Assembly (NCBI RefSeq): GCF_009674605.1
Contig: NZ_WKJO01000001.1
Coordinates: forward strand, 1,922,001-1,986,000
Origin: Haloferax litoreum
GTDB lineage: Archaea; Halobacteriota; Halobacteria; Halobacteriales; Haloferacaceae
DNA: 64,000 nucleotides
Reading direction: 5' to 3'
The notes under the pieces were generated by a model, which was not told where the DNA came from, ran no database searches, and worked only from the letters and a program-made list of their open reading frames with translations. Position numbers and translations under genes: made by a program. How positions within the stretch are numbered: position 1 is the first letter of the stretch; the number at the start of each line of letters is the position of its first letter. Below, one piece after another: positions 43,119 to 51,369 of this stretch.

Positions 43119-44354
43119 TCAGTCGTCACCCGACGCGGGTGCCAGTTCGGCCGCGCGCATGTACTCGTCGAGTTTGGCCGCCATGGTCTCGGCGAAGGCC
43201 TCGTCGTTGATGTCCGCCTCGGACTCTATCAGTTCGACGTGGTCGTCGAGTGTCGTCCTGAGCGCCTCGAATAACGCGTGGTCGGCCTCGGGGTCGTAGA
43301 AGTCCTCCCCTTCGACGTCGAGTAGTGAGACCCCGCCGAGCGGAAGGGCGAGGGCGGTCGGACCCGTCGCAGCGTTGAGTTTCTCGCCGATGATTCGACC
43401 GAGTTCGGCGCATTCGTCGGCGGTGGTCCGCATGAGTGTCACTTGCGGATTGTGGACGTGCAGGTGTCGGTCGCGGAACGTCTCTGGCACGTCGTCTTTC
43501 GCACCGAAGTTGACCATGTCCAGCGCACCAGTCGAGACGACTTGTGGCGTTCCGGTCTCGGCGGCAGCGTCCAGTCGCTCGGGGCCGGCACTGAGGACAC
43601 CGCCGACGAGTTCGTCTGCCCACTCGGTCGTCGTCACGTCGAGGACGCCGTCGATGACGCCCTCTTTGATGAGATTCTCCATCGCCTGTCCCCCCGTTCC
43701 AGTCGCGTGGAAGACGATGGTCTCGTATCCCCGTTCTTCGAGATACGCGCGGGCGGTCTTGACACAGGGCGTCGTGACGCCGAACATCGTGATACCGATG
43801 GTCGGCCGGTCTTCGACGTCGACGCCGGGGTCGTTCGTCACCATCCCGACCATCGCGAGGGCGGCGTTCGAGATGACGAGTCGTGAGAGTTGGTTGAGTC
43901 CCTCGATGTCCGCCACCGAGTACAGCATCATGATGTCGCGCGATTCGACGTACGGCCGGACGTCCCCGGAGGCCATCGTCGATACCATCAACTTCGGGAC
44001 GCCGTAAGGGAGTGCTCGCATCGCTGCCGTGGCAATCGACGTGTTCCCGGACCCGCCGAGTCCGAGGACGCCGTCGAGCGACCCCTCTTCGTGGAGTCGA
44101 CTGACGATGGACGCCGCTCCGTCTCCCATCACCTCCATTGCTTCGCCTCGGTCTCCCTGTTCACGGAGTTCCGAGAGGGTCGACCCGCCTGCTTCGGCAA
44201 CCGCCGCCGCAGTCGTGTCGGGTTCGATGTCAGGGTCTTCCATCACGCCCGTGTCGACGAGGTGCACGTCGACTCCCTTCGCGTTGAGGACGTCACGGGC
44301 GAACCCGATTTCCGCACCTTTCGTGTCGAGTGTACCGATGATGATGACGCTCAT
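43119..44354 (-). CDS. Tm-1-like ATP-binding protein (UPF0261)
   Basis: 411-aa UPF0261 protein, full length. The N-terminal IIIGTLDTKGAEIGFARDVL and LGLGGSGNTSIATAAMRALP are family landmarks; the second is the nucleotide-binding loop. Later landmarks are MVSTMASGDVRPYV, ITMFGVTTPCV and VVFHATGTGGQAM. The family is named after the tomato Tm-1 virus-resistance protein, whose N-terminal half is UPF0261 and whose C-terminal half is a TIM-barrel-like domain. The gene 33 bases upstream encodes just such a TIM-barrel protein, so this pair looks like a split Tm-1. The biochemical role in microbes is unknown. Confidence 0.9.
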   Translation of the reverse strand: MSVIIIGTLDTKGAEIGFARDVLNAKGVDVHLVDTGVMEDPDIEPDTTAAAVAEAGGSTLSELREQGDRGEAMEVMGDGAASIVSRLHEEGSLDGVLGLGGSGNTSIATAAMRALPYGVPKLMVSTMASGDVRPYVESRDIMMLYSVADIEGLNQLSRLVISNAALAMVGMVTNDPGVDVEDRPTIGITMFGVTTPCVKTARAYLEERGYETIVFHATGTGGQAMENLIKEGVIDGVLDVTTTEWADELVGGVLSAGPERLDAAAETGTPQVVSTGALDMVNFGAKDDVPETFRDRHLHVHNPQVTLMRTTADECAELGRIIGEKLNAATGPTALALPLGGVSLLDVEGEDFYDPEADHALFEALRTTLDDHVELIESEADINDEAFAETMAAKLDEYMRAAELAPASGDD

Positions 44355-44387
44355 GTTCGTGAAAGTGGGTGCGCGCGAACGACGCGC

Positions 44388-45221
44388 TCAGAAATCTATC
44401 TCCTTGAATTCGCGGGCCTGGTCCTGAATCGCCTTCTCGGTCGGAAGCCGTTCGATGCTCGACGCACCGAAGAAGCCCACGACGTCTGTGGTGTTGTTCA
44501 GGATGTACTCGGCGTCGTCGGGCCACGCGATTGGGCCGCCGTGGCAGATGACGAGTACGTCTTCGTCGACGTCTTTCGCGGCATCACAGTGCGATTGAAC
44601 GCGCTTTGCGGCGGCTTCGAGGTCCAGTGACGTCTCGGCACCGATGTCACCCGACGTCGTCAGCCCCATGTGTGAGACGACGACGTCTGCACCCGCTTCG
44701 GCCATGTCGCGGGCCTGTTGTTCTGTGAAGACGTACGGGCAGGTGAGCATGTCCTGTTCGGCCGCCTCGCGAATCATCTCGACTTCCTTGTCGTAGCCCA
44801 TCCCCGTCTCTTCGAGGTTCTGCCGGAAGCCGCTGTCTTCGTCGATGAGTCCGACAGTGGGGAAGTTCTGGACACCCGAGAACCCCTGTCGTTTGAGGTC
44901 CGCGATGAACACGTCCATCTGGCGGAACGGGTCGGTCCCGTTGACGCCCGCGAGAACGGGTGTGTCTTCGACGACTGGGAGCACTTCGTGACCCATCTCC
45001 TGTACGATTTCGTTCGCATCACCGTACGGAAGCAACCCGGCAAGTGACCCACGGCCACCCATCCGATACCGGCCGGAGTTGTAGATGATGAGCAAGTCGA
45101 CGCCGCCGCGTTCGGCGAACTTCGCCGAGATTCCCGTCCCTGCACCCGCGCCGACGACTGGTTCGCCCTCCGAAACCGTCTCACGAAGTCGTGAGAGTGA
45201 CTCCTCGCGTGTGAATTGCAT
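44388..45221 (-). CDS. TIM-barrel 'PEP hydrolase' family protein, Tm-1 partner
   Basis: 277-aa barrel protein of the phosphoenolpyruvate-hydrolase-like (PEP_hydrolase) group. Motifs: VVGAGAGTGISAKFAERGG, DLLIIYNSGRYRMGGRGS, AGVNGTDPFRQM, GVQNFPTVGLID and LVICHGGPIAWPDDAEYI. It precedes the UPF0261 gene on the same strand with 33 bases between, so they are one operon, upstream first. Its promoter is in the AT-rich gap 45222-45360; ATTTAATAATTAATC (minus strand) is an obvious TATA-like run. The divergent cupin gene may regulate or share the substrate. Confidence 0.85.
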   Translation of the reverse strand: MQFTREESLSRLRETVSEGEPVVGAGAGTGISAKFAERGGVDLLIIYNSGRYRMGGRGSLAGLLPYGDANEIVQEMGHEVLPVVEDTPVLAGVNGTDPFRQMDVFIADLKRQGFSGVQNFPTVGLIDEDSGFRQNLEETGMGYDKEVEMIREAAEQDMLTCPYVFTEQQARDMAEAGADVVVSHMGLTTSGDIGAETSLDLEAAAKRVQSHCDAAKDVDEDVLVICHGGPIAWPDDAEYILNNTTDVVGFFGASSIERLPTEKAIQDQAREFKEIDF

Positions 45222-45360
45222 GTGTAGGACCACAAACAACAAGATTAATTATTAAATTTTGGGTCTAGATATCGAAATCGGCGTCGAGGGGGCGTGAGAT
45301 AACCGAATATCGCGTGTCCGAAATTACTATCATTCTGCTATCCGATTTGCATGTGAGAGG

Positions 45361-45771
45361 ATGGCTACCAAGAACTACGTCGAACCAGACATGGTCGACA
45401 CACAGCAGTTCGATTGGGGGACGCTCAAGTGGATGTGCACGCCGGACGTGACTGGTGCGGACCGGCTCAGTGCCGGTGTCGTGCAACTCGAACCCGGGAA
45501 GGGTCACGAGTTACACACTCACCCCGACAGCGAGGAGATACTGTACGTCGTTCACGGCCGTGGAGAACAGGAAGTCGAGGGCGACACCCGGGAGATTACA
45601 CCCGGTGAGATGGTGTACATCCCGGCCGGCGTCGAACACGGGACGGTGAATACGGGATGGGAGACGCTGACACTACTGGCAGTGTACGCCCCGCCCGGGC
45701 CGGAAGACGTCCTCGCGGAGCTCCCCGAGTGTACGATTATCCCTGCCGGAGAGATACCAGAACGGGACTGA
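45361..45771 (+). CDS. cupin-domain protein, 136 aa
   Basis: Single cupin barrel. Motif 1 is GHELHTHPDSEEILYVVHG, with the His/His/Glu metal ligands, and motif 2 is PAGVEHGTVN, with the fourth His. The N-terminus has TPDVTGADRLSAG, typical of sugar- or acid-binding cupins. It is divergent from the TIM-barrel/UPF0261 operon across a 139-base AT-rich gap, which suggests a shared function: an isomerase, dioxygenase or ligand sensor acting on the same compound. Confidence 0.85.
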   Translation: MATKNYVEPDMVDTQQFDWGTLKWMCTPDVTGADRLSAGVVQLEPGKGHELHTHPDSEEILYVVHGRGEQEVEGDTREITPGEMVYIPAGVEHGTVNTGWETLTLLAVYAPPGPEDVLAELPECTIIPAGEIPERD

Positions 45772-45805
45772 ATCTCGCCAAGAGCGTATCACGCGCCGCG
45801 GAGTA

Positions 45806-46171
45806 TCACGTCTTGCGTCGTGACGGGTCGAACTCGTCGATGTCGTACCCAGCGTACCGAAGGAGTTCCGCGGCGCGAGTGGCGTCAGCGAGGAACACCG
45901 GTCTGTCGTCGGGAAGCGCGTCCGGGTCCACTGCGTCGCGCGGGAGTGCAAGTGTCCCTGCGGGCACGCCGTCGTCGCCAACGACGGGGAAGTGCGCGCT
46001 GTCGAGTTTCATCACGAGTGGGTAGTCGATTCGCTCGATACCCTCTCCGCTCGCGTAGACGTGCTCGTTCAGTCGCTCGTGCTCGGTGCGTTGGATGGCC
46101 GCCTCGGTACCGTCGTACGGTTCGACGTACAACCGGCCGAGGTAGTACCCGCTGGAGAATCGTTCGAACAT
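45806..46171 (-). CDS. DUF5802 family protein, 121 aa
   Basis: Soluble haloarchaeal protein with FERFSSGYYLGRLYVEPYDG at its start and YPLVMKLDSAHFPVVGDDG inside, both family landmarks; it ends ELLRYAGYDIDEFDPSRRKT. Mixed alpha/beta, no catalytic residues recognised. It is convergent with the cupin gene (34 bases between stops). TATA-like GATATAAAG (minus strand, about 46218-46227) lies about 50 bases before the ATG, so a short leader is likely. Function unknown. Confidence 0.8.
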   Translation of the reverse strand: MFERFSSGYYLGRLYVEPYDGTEAAIQRTEHERLNEHVYASGEGIERIDYPLVMKLDSAHFPVVGDDGVPAGTLALPRDAVDPDALPDDRPVFLADATRAAELLRYAGYDIDEFDPSRRKT

Positions 46172-46306
46172 CGCTACACGTTATCATAACTCACGGTTGA
46201 CGATAAGCGTTGTCGGGACTCTTTATATCGGACCGCAATTCGACCGCTCAAAATGACGGGCGACGGGGCGGTAGCGGGGTCACAACGGGTCGTTCGTCGG
46301 TTCGAC

Positions 46307-46603
46307 TCAGTCGTCGCCGCGCGTCGCCGCCGTCATCGACCAGACTGCGGCGGCACCGAGAAGCACTGCCGGAATCATCGGCAGCGCCAGCATCGCGGCG
46401 ATGTACGGGAGGCCCGCCATCGCCGGCAGCGACGGAACGAGGTACACCGCTCCGGGGACGACGAGGAAACAGAGCGCGACGACACCGACGAGGGCCCAGC
46501 CTCGAGTACCGAACCCTTTCGGTTCGGGTTCGTCTGCCCCGATGTCTGATTCGCCCGGTCGGTGAACGTACGTATCCTCCCGAGACGTGGTGTCAGAGCT
46601 CAC
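46307..46603 (-). CDS. small membrane protein, 98 aa, two segments
   Basis: N-terminal 35 residues are polar and acidic (DTTSREDTYVHRPGESDIG...). Two hydrophobic helices follow (WALVGVVALCFLVVPGAVYL and MLALPMIPAVLLGAAAVW) and a short tail. The GTG at 46603 overlaps the end of the upstream oxidoreductase gene by 11 bases on the same strand, so it is probably cotranscribed. An ATG nine codons earlier is in frame and possible. No family recognised. Confidence 0.65.
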   Translation of the reverse strand: MSSDTTSREDTYVHRPGESDIGADEPEPKGFGTRGWALVGVVALCFLVVPGAVYLVPSLPAMAGLPYIAAMLALPMIPAVLLGAAAVWSMTAATRGDD

Positions 46604-47633
46604 TATCTGGGATAACGACCACCTTGCCAAAGCCCTGTCGCTCCTCGATGAGTTCGTGTGCGCGTTCGATTTCGCTCATCGGGAGCGTCTCGCGGATTCG
46701 GGGCTCGAACGTCCCGTCCCAGACGAGTTCGAGGACTTCGTCTGCCTCACCGGGCGTCGCCATCGTCGACCCGATGACCGACAGTTGGTTCCAGAAGATG
46801 AAGTTGAGGCCAGCGCCCGGGTCTGGTCCCGTCGTCGCGCCACAGGTGACGACGCGCCCGCCCTTCGTGAGACTCCGGAGCGACTGTTTGTACGTCGCCT
46901 CGCCGATGTGGTCGACGACCATGTCGACGCCACGGCCGTCGGTCATCTCGTAAATCTTCTTCGAGAAGTCCTCTTCCTCGTAGTTGATGACGTGGTCGGC
47001 ACCGCAGTCTTTTGCGTACTCGAGTTTCTCGTCGGTAGAGGCAGTGGCGTACACTTCTGCACCGGCGTAGTCGGCGATTTGGACGGCCGCGTGACCGACG
47101 CCACCGGACGCACCGAGCACGAGCACCTTCTCACCGGGGCGAAGTTCGCCGCGGTCGATGAGCATGCGCCACGCCGTCTGGAAGACGAGCGACGCAGACC
47201 CGGCGACTTCCCACGGGACGTCCTCGGGAACGGGGACGAGGTTCTCCTCGGGGATGGCCGCGAATTCGGCGTGGACACCGCGCTGGTGCTCACCGATGAT
47301 GCGGAAGTCGGGTGCGAGCGTCGGGTCACCCTTGCGAGAGAACTCGTCGTCACCGTCTGCGACACCAGCGATGAGTGCGACGTGGTCGCCCGCTTCGAAT
47401 CGAGTGACACGCTCGCCGACGTCGGTGACGACACCGGCCATGTCACTGCCGGGGATGTGCGGCATCTCTAGCTCGACGCCGGGAAGTCCTCGCCGCGTCC
47501 AGATGTCGAGGTGGTTGAGCGATGCTGCCTTCACGTCCACGAGTACCTCTTCGGGGCCGACTTCCGGGTCGGGGAAGTCACCGTATTCGAGAACGTCTCG
47601 GTCTCCATGTTCGCTAAATTGGACCGCTTTCAT
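46593..47633 (-). CDS. MDR-type NAD(P)-dependent oxidoreductase, zinc-less
   Basis: 346-aa medium-chain dehydrogenase/reductase. The GroES-like half ends with HIPGSDMAGVVTDVGERV. The cofactor loop is VLVLGASGGVGHAAVQIADY, with SLTKGGRVVTCGATTG later. The lobe that holds a structural zinc ion in relatives is kept in shape, but its four Cys positions are Asp93, Asp96, Ser99 and Ala107, and no Cys sits at the usual catalytic-zinc position. Thus a quinone-oxidoreductase-like, metal-free enzyme. The start ATG at 47633 has a TATA-like TTTTTATC 27 bases upstream; an in-frame ATG at 47648 is less suited. A FilR1-type regulator is divergent. Confidence 0.88.
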   Translation of the reverse strand: MKAVQFSEHGDRDVLEYGDFPDPEVGPEEVLVDVKAASLNHLDIWTRRGLPGVELEMPHIPGSDMAGVVTDVGERVTRFEAGDHVALIAGVADGDDEFSRKGDPTLAPDFRIIGEHQRGVHAEFAAIPEENLVPVPEDVPWEVAGSASLVFQTAWRMLIDRGELRPGEKVLVLGASGGVGHAAVQIADYAGAEVYATASTDEKLEYAKDCGADHVINYEEEDFSKKIYEMTDGRGVDMVVDHIGEATYKQSLRSLTKGGRVVTCGATTGPDPGAGLNFIFWNQLSVIGSTMATPGEADEVLELVWDGTFEPRIRETLPMSEIERAHELIEERQGFGKVVVIPDSEL

Positions 47634-47836
47634 TCCGTTCGGACCCATGGAAGCGAATGATAAAAACATAGGTTTACGCCAATCGTCTTGCCACATGTAC
47701 GACACACGTCGAAATAGACAAGTACAAACGTTCACACGTAACATAGTAAACCCAGACAGGGTTCTACACGAGACGACACGAACCGAAGATACACGTTCAA
47801 GACATGATTTGGCTCTTCACACGGCAGAACCGGCAC

Positions 47837-47857
47837 ACTGGTGAACGAATCACCAGT
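47837..47857. promoter_or_regulatory. perfect inverted repeat upstream of FilR1-type regulator
   Basis: ACTGGTGA-ACGAA-TCACCAGT: two perfect 8-base arms with a 5-base centre, 36 bases before the ATG of the divergent regulator and just upstream of its likely TATA region (GTTATCG, 47869-47875). Best guess is the binding site of that regulator, controlling itself and the oxidoreductase. Confidence 0.5.
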
Positions 47858-47892
47858 CGCGGTGGGGAGTTATCGTCAGATAGCCACCATCG

Positions 47893-48708
47893 ATGACGCA
47901 GCACCCAACAGACCACGGTGAGGCGTTACTCAGTCTCCTCGTTCGCCGGTCGAGCTTCTTGGAGGCACTCGCCGAACGCCCTCGCGACAAGCGGACGCTG
48001 GCCGAGGACCTCGAGACGTCTCGGTCGACGGTCGACCGAGTCCTCCGGGACCTGATGGACGCCGGGTTCGTGCGTCACACGGAAGGCGTCTACGAACTGA
48101 CTCTCCTCGGCCGGTGTTTGCTCGAAGCGTTCGGGCGGTACGAACGAACTATCGACGGGGTGTCGAGTGCACAGGAACTCCTCGAAATGCTCCCACCGGA
48201 TGCACCAATCGACCCGGTGTTCTTCGCCGGGGCGCGGGTTCACACGCCAAGTCCGGAGATTCCAGATAGCGTCATTCAGCAACTGTTCGCGAGTGTCAAG
48301 GACTCGTCGACGTTCTATGGCATCGCCCCGGTAGCACTCGTCGGGCAACTTCGGGCGTTCACTGAAGCGGCGAACGACGGTGGGACGACCGTCGAGATGC
48401 TCATCGCCGACGAACTCTTCTGGAAACTCGTCGACGGTCCCGACTCACGCGAGGTCATCGTCGACCAGGTCGAGAGAGAGTCGGCGAACATCTACCGCGG
48501 GGAGGTCCCATTCAACTTTGGTCTGTGGGTCGTCGACGACGAGGCAGGCATCGCCGTCTACACCGATTCCGGAATCGGTGGACTCGCCCTCAACGAGACA
48601 GACGAAGCAATCTCGTGGGCGAGAGACCTCTTCGAATCGCTCCGGAAGGACGCAGAACTCGTCACGGTCTCGTCTATCGACGAGCAGTCACCCGGCGAAA
48701 CGGAGTGA
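47893..48708 (+). CDS. winged-helix regulator with FilR1 (DUF1724) domain
   Basis: 271-aa transcription regulator. Residues 1-80 are a wHTH: FLEALAERPRDKRTLAEDLETS, STVDRVLRDLMDAGFVRHTEG, YELTLLGRCLLE. The rest is the FilR1/methanogenesis-regulatory fold common in archaeal regulators (VFFAGARVHTPSPEIP, TVEMLIADELFWKLVD, FNFGLWVVDDEAGIAVYTDSGI), which probably senses a ligand. A perfect 8-base inverted repeat at 47837-47857 lies between it and the divergent oxidoreductase, a likely operator. Confidence 0.85.
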   Translation: MTQHPTDHGEALLSLLVRRSSFLEALAERPRDKRTLAEDLETSRSTVDRVLRDLMDAGFVRHTEGVYELTLLGRCLLEAFGRYERTIDGVSSAQELLEMLPPDAPIDPVFFAGARVHTPSPEIPDSVIQQLFASVKDSSTFYGIAPVALVGQLRAFTEAANDGGTTVEMLIADELFWKLVDGPDSREVIVDQVERESANIYRGEVPFNFGLWVVDDEAGIAVYTDSGIGGLALNETDEAISWARDLFESLRKDAELVTVSSIDEQSPGETE

Positions 48709-48756
48709 CTGCCGGCGCGGGAACTTACTTTATCGTCCGCAGACCAAGCACTCGAC

Positions 48757-49326
48757 GTGAGCGACCACGACCACAGTCACGGCCACGGCCACGAGGGAAG
48801 CGACGACGGTCATCACCACAACCACGACCACCACGAACACGACGTCGAGGAGATTCGATTCGCAGTCATCACCGTGTCGTCGACACGCAGCGTCGAATCG
48901 GACCCTGCTGGCGACGCCATCGAGGAGATACTTCACGACGCCGGCCACTCGCTGGCGGTCCGCCGCGTCGTCGACGACGACTACGACGAGATACAGACCG
49001 CAGTCGCCCGGATGGCAGACCGAGGCGACGTAGACGCGACCATCACGACGGGTGGGACGGGTGTCACGCCCGACGACCAGACGGTCGAAGCAGTCGAGAA
49101 GCTCTTCGAGAAGACGCTTCCGGGATTCGGCGAGTTGTTCCGCCGACTCTCGTACGACGAGATTGGAACACGGGTCGTCGGGACACGGGCGACGGCAGGC
49201 ATCGTGGACGGACAGCCGGCGTTTTGCCTCCCGGGAAGCGAGAATGCCGCCCGACTCGGCACGAGTGAGATAATCGTCGCCGAAGCGCCGCACTTGACCG
49301 GTCTGGCGCGGCGCGATTCCGAATAG
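48757..49326 (+). CDS. moaB: MoaB/Mog-type molybdopterin biosynthesis protein with His-rich N-terminus
   Basis: 189-aa protein. Residues about 31-185 are the MoaB/MogA fold, which adenylates molybdopterin before metal insertion. Its landmarks are RFAVITVSSTRS, TITTGGTGVTPDDQTVEAV, FEKTLPGFGELFRRLSYDE and AFCLPGSENAARLG. Residues 4-28 hold 12 His among Asp, Gly and Ser, a likely metal-binding tail unusual for the family. The start is a GTG with TTTATC 26 bases upstream (48729-48734): leaderless. SAMP1/MoaD is encoded 34 kb upstream. Confidence 0.92.
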   Translation: MSDHDHSHGHGHEGSDDGHHHNHDHHEHDVEEIRFAVITVSSTRSVESDPAGDAIEEILHDAGHSLAVRRVVDDDYDEIQTAVARMADRGDVDATITTGGTGVTPDDQTVEAVEKLFEKTLPGFGELFRRLSYDEIGTRVVGTRATAGIVDGQPAFCLPGSENAARLGTSEIIVAEAPHLTGLARRDSE

Positions 49327-49590
49327 CAATCGGGTCGAGTTCTGCGTCGCCAGTCCCTCCCCGCTGAAGCCATGCCGAATGGGCCCCTCGGACGTGGCTT
49401 TCGGTGAGTGAGACGAACGTCGCCTGCGCCCACTGGAGGTTCGAATTCCACCGAACGGTGCCGTTCCCGTCGAACCGTTCGGGTACGAAACCGGCGGCCG
49501 TCGCCCGAACCTGTTCGCGTCTTCGACAATCCGACTGCAACGTCTGCCCAGTCGCGGCCTTTTAAGTTCGCGCACACGTTCCGGTCAGGT

Positions 49591-51345
49591 ATGAGCCAGC
49601 AGTCCCCACGTGAGGAGGACGCAGACGACGTGTTCTCCAGCGGCAAGGACCCGAACCTCCGAAGTTCGGAAGTCACAGAAGGCCCCGACAAGGCCCCGCA
49701 CAGAGCGATGTTCCGCGCGATGGGGTTCGACGACGACGACCTCTCGTCACCGATGGTCGGCGTCCCGAACCCCGCCGCAGACATCACGCCCTGTAACGTC
49801 CACCTCGACGACGTCGCCGACGCGGCAATCGAGGGCATCGAAGCGGCCGGTGGGATGCCTATCGAGTTCGGGACCGTCACTATCTCCGACGCCATCTCGA
49901 TGGGGACCGAGGGCATGAAGGCCTCGCTCATCTCCCGCGAGGTCATCGCCGACTCCGTCGAACTCGTCTCGTTCGGCGAACGCATGGACGCACTCGTCAC
50001 CGTCGCCGGGTGCGACAAGAACCTCCCCGGAATGATGATGGCCTCCATCCGGACCGACCTCCCGTCGGTCTTCCTCTACGGCGGGTCCATCATGCCCGGC
50101 CAGCACGAAGGCCGCGAAGTCACCGTCCAGAACGTCTTCGAGGGCGTCGGCACCTACGCCGAAGGCGAGATGAGCGCCGATGAACTCGACGACCTCGAAC
50201 GCCACGCGTGTCCCGGTGCCGGGTCCTGCGGCGGGATGTTCACCGCGAACACGATGGCGTCCATCTCTGAGGCACTCGGCATGGCACCGCTCGGGTCTGC
50301 GTCGGCCCCCGCCGAGTCCAAAGAACGCTACGACGTTGCCCGTCGCGCCGGCGAGGCCGTCATCCAGTGCGTCGAGAACGACCTGCGACCCTCGGACGTG
50401 CTCTCGAAGAAGTCCTTCGAGAACGCCATCGCGCTGCAAGTCGCCATCGGCGGGTCGACCAACGCTGTTCTCCACCTGCTTGCACTCGCCGCCGAGGCCG
50501 GTGTCGACCTCGATATCGAAGAGTTCGACGAAATCTCGCGGCGCACGCCGAAGATTGCCAACCTCCAACCCGGTGGCACGCGCGTCATGAACGACCTCCA
50601 CGAGGTCGGTGGTGTCCCAGTCGTCATTCGCCGTCTCCTCGACGCAGGTCTCTTCCACGGCGACGCGATGACCGTCACGGGCCGTACCATCGAAGAGGAA
50701 CTCGACCACCTCGACCTGCCGGACGACGACGAGATAGACGAGGACTTCCTCTACACCGTCGACGAACCCTACCAGTCGGAGGGTGCAATCAAGATTCTCA
50801 CCGGCAACCTCGCCCCCGACGGCGCGGTTCTGAAGGTGACCGGCGACGACAAGTTCCACCACACCGGCCCGGTCCGCGTCTTCGACAACGAAGAAGACGC
50901 CATGCGCTACGTGCAGGAAGGGCACATCGAGTCTGGCGACGTCATCGCCATCCGCAACGAGGGTCCGCGCGGCGGACCCGGGATGCGCGAGATGCTGGGC
51001 GTCACCGCCGCCGTCGTCGGGCAGGGCCACGAAGACGACGTGGCACTGCTCACTGACGGTCGATTCTCCGGTGCGACCCGCGGCCCGATGGTCGGACACG
51101 TCGCGCCCGAAGCGGTCGAAGGCGGCCCCATCGCACTCCTCGAAGACGGCGACGAGGTGACGGTGGACATTCCGAACCGCGAACTATCCGTGGACCTCAC
51201 TGACGAGGAACTCGATGCACGGAAGGAAGACTGGGAGCCCAAACCGCCGGCGTACACTTCGGGCGTGCTGGCGAAGTACGCGCGTGACTTCGGGTCGGCG
51301 GCGAACGGTGCCGTGACGAACCCGGCACTCACGCGCGAGGACTGA
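49591..51345 (+). CDS. ilvD: dihydroxy-acid dehydratase
   Basis: 584-aa enzyme of valine, isoleucine and leucine synthesis, making 2-keto acids from dihydroxy acids. Iron-sulfur cysteines are seen in [25 protein letters not shown] and [18 protein letters not shown]. Substrate/Mg contacts appear in [23 protein letters not shown] and [11 protein letters not shown], with a C-terminal [17 protein letters not shown]. Full length. TTTTAAG (49560-49566) is a TATA box 28 bases before the ATG, a leaderless start; the 264 bases upstream hold no gene. Confidence 0.97.
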   Translation: MSQQSPREEDADDVFSSGKDPNLRSSEVTEGPDKAPHRAMFRAMGFDDDDLSSPMVGVPNPAADITPCNVHLDDVADAAIEGIEAAGGMPIEFGTVTISDAISMGTEGMKASLISREVIADSVELVSFGERMDALVTVAGCDKNLPGMMMASIRTDLPSVFLYGGSIMPGQHEGREVTVQNVFEGVGTYAEGEMSADELDDLERHACPGAGSCGGMFTANTMASISEALGMAPLGSASAPAESKERYDVARRAGEAVIQCVENDLRPSDVLSKKSFENAIALQVAIGGSTNAVLHLLALAAEAGVDLDIEEFDEISRRTPKIANLQPGGTRVMNDLHEVGGVPVVIRRLLDAGLFHGDAMTVTGRTIEEELDHLDLPDDDEIDEDFLYTVDEPYQSEGAIKILTGNLAPDGAVLKVTGDDKFHHTGPVRVFDNEEDAMRYVQEGHIESGDVIAIRNEGPRGGPGMREMLGVTAAVVGQGHEDDVALLTDGRFSGATRGPMVGHVAPEAVEGGPIALLEDGDEVTVDIPNRELSVDLTDEELDARKEDWEPKPPAYTSGVLAKYARDFGSAANGAVTNPALTRED

Positions 51346-51369
51346 ACGAAACGCAGGTTTTAGCCGGGA

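Noticed and set aside
49434-49450. tRNA T-arm-like TGGAG-GTTCGAA-TTCCA in the gap upstream of ilvD
   Set aside because: No matching 5' acceptor strand, D-arm or anticodon stem found at the needed distances, with or without an intron.
49747-51099. 450-codon minus-strand frame opposite ilvD
   Set aside because: Antisense of a full-length dihydroxy-acid dehydratase.
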